Made by a program: the position numbers and the translations under genes. Below the pieces are notes generated by a model. That model was given only the letters and a program-made list of their open reading frames with translations, was not told the origin of the DNA and did no database searches. A DNA stretch of 19,193 nucleotides from an uncultured Clostridia bacterium (lineage in GTDB: Bacteria > Bacillota > Clostridia > RUG12999), in contig CATIYX010000155.1 of the NCBI GenBank assembly GCA_949739095.1, forward strand, positions 1 to 19,193, in the 5' to 3' direction. How positions within the stretch are numbered: the stretch's first letter is position 1; each line of letters opens with the position of its first letter. Positions 15,201 to 19,193 of the stretch are shown one piece after another.

Positions 15201-15248
15201 ACTGAGTATGCAAACCAGTGTTAAGAACAATACTAAAATTCGTTTCAA
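12237..15248 (-). CDS. Secreted right-handed beta-helix protein with stalk domain and two F5/8-type C domains
   Basis: This 1003-residue exported protein is likely a polysaccharide lyase or hydrolase of unassigned family. A signal peptide covers about 1-24 (charged MKR, hydrophobic core, AMPGWGA cleavage region). Residues 90-500 read as a pectate-lyase-superfamily beta-helix: it opens with GDDTEYIQAAID and GALLLKKGTYRL, and runs through rungs rich in 'VTVQDCTCLDM'-type repeats. Conserved-looking polar clusters GWHDW (380-384), EPHHRWASG (409-417) and NRGNSGTGHGWAG (439-451) are the best active-site candidates. Residues about 575-675 are a copper-amine-oxidase-N-type stalk domain (NDRTLVPVRFIAETLGAEV and DRTFIPLRAL). 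Two discoidin/CBM32-like domains follow, about 733-860 and 877-1001, each with DGxMETRW. Translation starts at a TTG with AAGGAGG 7 nt upstream; no in-frame ATG would keep the signal peptide. It has its own strong promoter with tandem repeats upstream. Catalytic activity is inferred only. Confidence 0.85.
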   Translation of the reverse strand: MKRILVLFLTLVCILSTAMPGWGAAVQTLTELESPKPAQIVTMGEDGHLRYPPYNEQGDVMMDFSRVGYKNGDEPIPEVPVVMELAPSVGEGDDTEYIQAAIDKVSELPMDKNGIRGALLLKKGTYRLAKSIYIKANGVVLRGEGDSTDGTVILANGTEQYNPVIIQGSGSVTKDGDQIQITDNYVGVGARTFTVADASSLNLGDEIIVYRPSTEAWISDLGMDKIPAPATQWAPGGFDLQWQRQITKIEGNTITIESPITTAIDAQYGGGSVFKFKWDGRVSNCAVENIYLDSTYTSDTDENHGWIAVQLQNAVDCWVQHVTAIHYAYSCVSVERTARRVTVQDCTCLDMKSRIVGGLRYSFNLCGQQVLVTRCHAETGWHDWVNGSQVVGPNVFYDNVSIQSNSVSEPHHRWASGTLYDNIVQKNPNKGGGTFEAVNRGNSGTGHGWAGANIVFWNCTSAMTVVSEPPTAQNFAIGVGSLMPAEEVETAGEGTLNYANKQGATQFVYEGQPLVGNGYIESPTGPVTPQSLYVQQRADWEASKEYRIHKAVILGIDQPKAIVHTTQVPIDENNEAVKPIVVNDRTLVPVRFIAETLGAEVDFDSSTDTVSVDYQGKHATMVLGKNILKIDEEEITLDVSAQDYNDRTFIPLRALSEQLLNKKVFWDEKGFIAISDFDNILDSEKDAAVIDNLLESMKRIPKPAINPAAPIDKSHAKPASDTKTQTVSPSLVAGATITSSGDYSETYSPTLAIDGDMETRWASTKEKGKDSWLLLDFQKPVTYRNMKFFEYNVADRVREVKLEVSDDGAAFTEIATLPVTRAANKIYGEVAFAETTSRYLKITFTDVQEGTDVTLYEIEVPDATLGQSAERNPNAVKVAKVTASGNDGNIEANTIDGSMETRWSMSGTDGQWILWEVEKETKISSVDLAFYNGDQRAAIFDIMVSEDGKEFTKVLSTQSSGKSTGLEHFAFAPVTAKYIKYVGYGNSVNSWNSITEVSINPAK

Positions 15249-15287
15249 AAGAACCCCTCCTTACGTTATCATTTAAAATCTACCACC

Positions 15288-15316
15288 ATTTTAGATGGAT
15301 TTCATAAAAATGTCAA
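15288..15316 (-). promoter_or_regulatory. Sigma-A promoter of the secreted beta-helix gene
   Basis: On the - strand TTGACA (15311-15316) is followed by a 17-nt spacer and TAAAAT (15288-15293), 39 nt before the TTG start codon. It gives this gene transcription independent of the upstream operon. Confidence 0.85.
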
Positions 15317-15339
15317 CCAGCAAAATAAGATTTTTTCGT

Positions 15340-15372
15340 TTTTGTCCTATCTGCTTTTCATTTTGTCCTATC
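15340..15372 (-). promoter_or_regulatory. Tandem 12-bp direct repeats with 21-bp period upstream of the promoter
   Basis: On the - strand GATAGGACAAAA occurs twice without mismatch (15361-15372 and 15340-15351). The period is 21 bp, two turns of the helix, so both copies face the same side of DNA. The nearer copy lies 23 nt before the -35 hexamer. This is the geometry of an activator with paired DNA-reading units, such as AraC/XylS proteins, but the regulator is not in the window. Confidence 0.65.
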
Positions 15373-15395
15373 CCTCTCCATGACGTTCGCTCCCC

Positions 15396-15444
15396 ATAGA
15401 AAGAAGCTGCTCCATGCCTAAGGCATAAAACAGCTTCTTTCTAT
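15396..15444. terminator. Branched hairpin between the phosphoesterase and beta-helix genes
   Basis: An outer perfect 14-bp stem (ATAGAAAGAAGCTG at 15396-15409 with its complement at 15431-15444) encloses a second 5-bp hairpin ATGCC-TAA-GGCAT (15414-15426). It lies 60 nt after the metallophosphoesterase stop on the - strand and probably ends the upstream operon, although no classic T-run follows on that strand. Confidence 0.6.
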
Positions 15445-15504
15445 TTTCGATTTCAGTTCTATCCGTCATTTTCGGACATACCGTTTTTATGATTCACTGT
15501 AATT

Positions 15505-16545
15505 TCAGGCTCTAATAATTCTCGCCACCCTGTCCTCTCCTACGCCAAAACGTGTACAGTAAATGACCTTATCTTTTATCGAAATCACATCAAAAGCAGT
15601 TTCCGTAATTGTGCCAAACTCTCTTTCGGGGCTGGCTGGGTCCCATTTCCCCTTATCCACACCGGTTCCGCTCTGCGTATCAATTGCAACAATTTTGCCG
15701 TCATACACAAGATTATCATAATGCAAGTGCCCTGCTATTGCAGCAACCACATTGTCTGCCCGTTGCATTGCATTCCAGAGCCGGTCACCGTTCACCATAT
15801 ACTCATTTCCACCTACACAATCCGGGAAATGTCCCTTGGCGCGAATCGGTGCATGTGAAAAAACGATAACTTTTTTATCTGTTTGAACTGTTTCTTTAAA
15901 CCACTGTAGCTGCTCCATTGAGATACCCACTTCGTTTACCGGATATACCGGTCTTCCATTATTATCAATGCCATAATAGAAATCTGATGTGTTGAGGAAA
16001 ATGAATCGATATCCCAAGCTTTCAAAATCGATATAATAATAGTTCCCATCCGTCGGGTTATATTTCATACAAATTCTGTGCAAGTCTTCCGGATACAAAA
16101 TGTATTCAGAAACATCCGGCTTTTTTTCGCCCTCAAAATTCGGAAAGCTCTTAAGCGGTTCAACCGATGGTGCAGTAACGCAATCGTCATGGTTCCCGAT
16201 ACAGCAATGAACAGGAATGGTGAGCTGATACAACGCTTCCATGATTTCCTCAATTGATTCATGCGCTTTTTGGGGATCATCATGATAATCGTTGCCTAAA
16301 TCACCACCACAAACAACGCACTGCAGTTTCGGTAACTTGTCTATTATGTATTGCATGGAAGCTACGGTATCTAAAGCCGATTCATAGTCATCTTCTGCAT
16401 AATCCGAATGTTTGGGACAATCCCACTGCGACAATCCGTTGTGTGGGTCTGTATAGAAAATAAAATTAAGAGGCGCGTCTATTTTCTTTATCTGCTCAAT
16501 CTTTGCGTCATAATGATTGGTTAAATATGATAAATCTTTTTTCAT
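15505..16545 (-). CDS. Calcineurin-like metallophosphoesterase
   Basis: This is a two-metal phosphoesterase of 346 residues with no signal peptide, hence cytoplasmic. The five family motifs are in order: D33-P-H35 in FYTDPHNG, GGDLGND with Asp82, GNHDD with Asn118 and His119, SHAP with His231, and GHLHYDN with His273 and His275. These residues would hold the two metal ions and the substrate phosphate. The substrate is unknown; family members hydrolyse phosphomonoesters, phosphodiesters or nucleotides. Its ATG overlaps the stop of the FAD oxidoreductase gene by 4 nt (ATGA), with AAGGAG 8 nt upstream, so the two are translationally coupled. The position behind a glycosidase and an oxidoreductase suggests a step in using a modified glycan, for example removal of a phosphate substituent; that is inference. 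Confidence 0.9.
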   Translation of the reverse strand: MKKDLSYLTNHYDAKIEQIKKIDAPLNFIFYTDPHNGLSQWDCPKHSDYAEDDYESALDTVASMQYIIDKLPKLQCVVCGGDLGNDYHDDPQKAHESIEEIMEALYQLTIPVHCCIGNHDDCVTAPSVEPLKSFPNFEGEKKPDVSEYILYPEDLHRICMKYNPTDGNYYYIDFESLGYRFIFLNTSDFYYGIDNNGRPVYPVNEVGISMEQLQWFKETVQTDKKVIVFSHAPIRAKGHFPDCVGGNEYMVNGDRLWNAMQRADNVVAAIAGHLHYDNLVYDGKIVAIDTQSGTGVDKGKWDPASPEREFGTITETAFDVISIKDKVIYCTRFGVGEDRVARIIRA

Positions 16546-17837
16546 TGATATGTCTCCTTTTTTTCATTGCTCCTCTTTTCTCCAATAAATGCGTTATTAT
16601 CCTGTAATATTTTTCTAAGTTTCTTTACATCAACGTTGGCTGCCGAAACGCCGCCTTGTACTGCCAGCGCTGCTGCTATCCCTGCCGCCTGCCCCATACA
16701 TGCACAGGTCGGCATTGTTCTGAGTGATGACTGCGCCTCATGCGTTGCAGAAATACACCTACCCGCTGCCAAAAGATTTTCGGCGCCACTACTCGGAACA
16801 AAGCAGCGATAAGGAATTGTGTAATACTCATCCGGTTTAAATTCGTGCATATACGTCCCTGTACCGTCCGGACTGTGAATATCTATCGAATACCTGCACG
16901 CTGTAATGGCGTCGTCAAATACTGTAAGGTCAAGCAAATCCTGCTCGGTTATCGTGTATTTTCCCTTTATCATACGACTTTCGCGCACACCGATTTCCGC
17001 TGCCGATGAAAGAATCTGTGCATTTTCAAATCCCTCGCAGTTTTCCTTTAAAAATGTAAATAATTCCATCATCTGCCGTCTGCCCTCGGTTTCACTATCG
17101 CTTAAATCTTTCGCATTAATCGGCGATTTTCTTACAATTCTCGTCGAGTTTAAATGCAGGACACCATCTGACATATGCACAAATTTCAGCACATTTTCCC
17201 TCGGATTTGTGATTTTGTCTTCTTTTTGGAACTGTGCATATAACGCATTGATTTTATCATGGTTTCTAAATGCAGTGTCAACATCCACTTCCGACAATCT
17301 AAAACAAAGCGTCATAGGCTGGCAAAGGCCGTCGCTCTCTCTACCTATTTGATATGCACAGCCTGCCATTGCTGCAAGGTCAGCGTCACCTGTGGCGTCA
17401 ACAAAGAATTTTGCCCCGTAGCTTTGCGTTCCACTCTTATTCACAACGCTGACCGACTCAATTATTCCGTCTTTGCATACAGCGCCGGAAAGGTAAGAAT
17501 GGAAAAGAATGTCCACACCTGCTTCTATACACATATTGTCAAGAACAACTTTTAATATTTCTTCATTAAATGTAACTTTATTTCTGTGAAGTCCGTCAAG
17601 CACCTGTAATTTGTCAAGAATTTCTCGAAATATTCCGTCTGAAATCATTTTCGTCTTTCCGTCTATTTCGCCGGTATAAACCATAAATGGATTGACAAGA
17701 CAGTTACACGCTGCACCGCCTAAAAAACCGCTTTTTTCTATCATGAGTACCTTCATACCCTGCCGGGCGGCAGAAACTGCCGCCGCGACACCCGTAAGTC
17801 CGCCGCCTGCTACTATCACATCATATTTCATATTCAT
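16542..17837 (-). CDS. FAD-dependent oxidoreductase (FAD_oxidored, PF12831-type)
   Basis: The 431-residue protein begins with a Rossmann FAD-binding segment: VIVAGGGLTGVAAAVSAA (GGGLTG at 11-16), with the ribose-binding acid Glu34 in IEKSG. The second dinucleotide-fold motif VDATGDADLA (146-155) and the C-terminal LLAAGRCIS (355-363) with GQAAG (382-386) complete the typical set. This family is often found next to carbohydrate-active enzymes, but few members have a proven reaction. No export signal is seen. The ATG at 17837 has AGGAAAG about 7 nt upstream; Met3 is a possible alternative. The gene starts 22 nt after the glycoside hydrolase stop and ends in a 4-nt overlap with the phosphoesterase, so all three form one operon. 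An oxidative step on a sugar, or on a non-sugar decoration, is plausible but not shown. Confidence 0.88.
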   Translation of the reverse strand: MNMKYDVIVAGGGLTGVAAAVSAARQGMKVLMIEKSGFLGGAACNCLVNPFMVYTGEIDGKTKMISDGIFREILDKLQVLDGLHRNKVTFNEEILKVVLDNMCIEAGVDILFHSYLSGAVCKDGIIESVSVVNKSGTQSYGAKFFVDATGDADLAAMAGCAYQIGRESDGLCQPMTLCFRLSEVDVDTAFRNHDKINALYAQFQKEDKITNPRENVLKFVHMSDGVLHLNSTRIVRKSPINAKDLSDSETEGRRQMMELFTFLKENCEGFENAQILSSAAEIGVRESRMIKGKYTITEQDLLDLTVFDDAITACRYSIDIHSPDGTGTYMHEFKPDEYYTIPYRCFVPSSGAENLLAAGRCISATHEAQSSLRTMPTCACMGQAAGIAAALAVQGGVSAANVDVKKLRKILQDNNAFIGEKRSNEKKETYQ

Positions 17838-17859
17838 AACTCATCTTTCCTATTAATCT

Positions 17860-19193
17860 CTATTGAATCTCAAATGTATACCGTCCTATGTAATCTTTCG
17901 CTGAAATCTGTATATATATTTGGTCTTTGTCATATTCTTTCGGCAACGCAAATCTAAAGCTATAGGAACCTCGGTTATTTGTTGTGGTCACATCTGACCA
18001 CAGCAAATTGTCAAGATACGTCGTCATATTATAGGTTTCTGCTTTCACATCAGGGCTCAGCACAGTTATAATGCACTCACCGCTTGTGCTGGTTCCTGGC
18101 AGTCTTCCACTGACAGTAATTAGTCCTCCGCTTTGCATACATTTGATTCCCGCATCATTACCCCAATAGTTCAGCTTTGCAGCGGCAGTTAATGGTCTGA
18201 GCGTCGCCATACTTTCCACTGCCATAACCTTAAAGCTTTCCATGTTTGGAATATCAGCAATGGAGTACTGCTTAAACGCTCCGCCGCTGCCAACATCTTC
18301 CGTGCTGATATCACTCTGAATCAACTTTCCTCTCTGGTCATATGCTGCCATAATCACATTCATTTGAGTGTTATCCTCCACGCCGGGCGTGCTGATATCA
18401 ACATCAATTGTATCCGCATCTTCCGGTAAAAACCGCATGTTGTCTGCGGAAAGGGAAATAGAACAGTCCTGTTTTATGTAATCAACGCCTTTTACATAAA
18501 CAAGTTCGGTTTCGTAGACCCCAGTGTAAGAACCCGACTCATTTTTGATATATTGTGTATTTCCATACATATCGCTGACTTCAAAATACGGCTTATCACT
18601 TTGATAGGTATATTCCGCTCCCTGCGGCGTTCCCGAAGAACCATATTCATCATATTTCCAGAAACACATGATTTCTTCCTTATCGGCATTGATAAACCGA
18701 TATGCATATAGATTCGCTTTATCCGACATATTTTCTTTGAACGCTGCGTCTCCTACAATATCATTAAACGCCGCCGCCACGATATAGGCAGGTTTTGCCG
18801 CAAAGGGTGTTTTGTCCTCGTGGGATTGCACAATTCCGAATTTATTTTCCTGATAGAACCAGCCCGCATAATTGTCTGCAAATGCATAATGGAACACCTT
18901 GTCAATCAAAGCCGTATTGCTGTAATACGCAAACGATCTTGCATACCGCCGCGCCTGTTCCTCCATATTCGACTGCCCCATAGTTTGTGCCGCAGCCGAA
19001 CTCATGTCCTCGGCCGGCCATCCTGTTTCCGTCATCCAGGCTCCTTTTGTGGAATCCTTCGCTTTTAAGGTATTCGTAAAACCTTGCATCAGATTCACCA
19101 ATGTCGGCACATACTCCGCTTCTGCCATAAAGTCATAAGCGTGGAAGCTATACATGTCGCATACATCAAGGATATCATTTTCAAAGCAGACTG
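17860..19193 (-). CDS. Clan-A-type glycoside hydrolase (GH39/GH5-like), C-terminal part; N-terminus beyond the right edge
   Basis: The frame is open to the right edge, so the ATG at 19155 is internal; 443 residues are visible. The first 160 or so are the end of a (beta/alpha)8 barrel. DVCDMYSFHAYDF fits the beta-6 strand, and WMTETGWP holds the probable nucleophile Glu (codon 19027-19029) at the end of beta-7. VFHYAFADN fits beta-8, and AAKPAYIVAAAFNDIVG is the usual last helix. A beta-sandwich follows (YAYRFINADKEEIMCFW to ELVYVKG), as in GH39/GH30-like enzymes. After it come a bacterial Ig-like region and a closing Ig-like domain (SYSFRFALP near the end). The acid/base Glu would lie outside the window. 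The protein is probably exported, as such appended domains suggest, but the signal region is not visible. It heads the operon with the oxidoreductase and phosphoesterase genes. Confidence 0.78.
   Translation of the reverse strand, partial: VCFENDILDVCDMYSFHAYDFMAEAEYVPTLVNLMQGFTNTLKAKDSTKGAWMTETGWPAEDMSSAAAQTMGQSNMEEQARRYARSFAYYSNTALIDKVFHYAFADNYAGWFYQENKFGIVQSHEDKTPFAAKPAYIVAAAFNDIVGDAAFKENMSDKANLYAYRFINADKEEIMCFWKYDEYGSSGTPQGAEYTYQSDKPYFEVSDMYGNTQYIKNESGSYTGVYETELVYVKGVDYIKQDCSISLSADNMRFLPEDADTIDVDISTPGVEDNTQMNVIMAAYDQRGKLIQSDISTEDVGSGGAFKQYSIADIPNMESFKVMAVESMATLRPLTAAAKLNYWGNDAGIKCMQSGGLITVSGRLPGTSTSGECIITVLSPDVKAETYNMTTYLDNLLWSDVTTTNNRGSYSFRFALPKEYDKDQIYIQISAKDYIGRYTFEIQ

Noticed and set aside
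15609..15869. Short + strand frames within the phosphoesterase, oxidoreductase and beta-helix genes
   Set aside because: All are low-complexity or Cys/His-rich shadow frames without start signals inside well-supported genes.
1..19193. CRISPR array, prophage, insertion sequence or toxin-antitoxin module
   Set aside because: I saw no regularly spaced repeats, transposase, integrase, phage structural gene or paired small toxin/antitoxin frames.

Overview
The window looks like a chromosomal segment of a low-to-mid GC, monoderm member of the Bacillota, class Clostridia, probably an Oscillospirales- or Christensenellales-like gut anaerobe. The evidence is a DnaD plus DnaC/DnaI-type replication-initiation pair, a LytR-CpsA-Psr cell-wall ligase, a divergent clostridial type IIA topoisomerase pair, a secreted protein carrying a copper-amine-oxidase-N 'stalk' domain, strong AGGAGG-type ribosome binding sites and sigma-A-like promoters. 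The taxon is inferred from gene families and was not tested by a search.

Left part (1 to about 10,050) is mostly housekeeping. On the + strand the 3' end of a ygiQ-type radical SAM gene runs 98 nt into folD, and a terminator follows. On the - strand are a GNAT acetyltransferase, a DnaC/DnaI-like helicase loader directly behind a two-domain DnaD protein (own extended -10 promoter), and a parE-parC-nudix transcription unit. This last unit has a clear promoter about 210 nt upstream of parE and a strong bidirectional hairpin after the nudix gene. On the + strand an LCP gene has a near-consensus promoter, a leader with two hairpins, and a textbook terminator.

Right part (about 10,050 to 19,193) is a carbohydrate-degradation region. 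A + strand cytoplasmic GHL6-like glycoside hydrolase faces a - strand block. That block begins outside the window with a clan-A-type glycoside hydrolase (only its C-terminal part is visible), followed at short distance by an FAD-dependent oxidoreductase and then, with a 4-nt overlap, a calcineurin-like metallophosphoesterase. Downstream, with its own promoter (TTGACA-17-TAAAAT), is a 1003-residue secreted right-handed beta-helix protein with a stalk domain and two F5/8 (discoidin)-like domains. No transporter or transcription regulator gene is visible, so the locus probably extends beyond the right edge.

The most interesting non-coding signal is a perfect 12-bp direct repeat with a 21-bp period just upstream of the secreted protein's promoter. 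Its core (GGACAAAA) also appears as one arm of an inverted repeat upstream of the GHL6-like gene. This suggests, but does not prove, that an activator coordinates the two genes. A working model is that the secreted beta-helix enzyme and the partial glycosidase act on a polysaccharide, and the GHL6-like hydrolase, oxidoreductase and phosphoesterase process imported products. The substrate is unknown. No tRNA, rRNA, CRISPR array, insertion sequence or phage gene was recognised.
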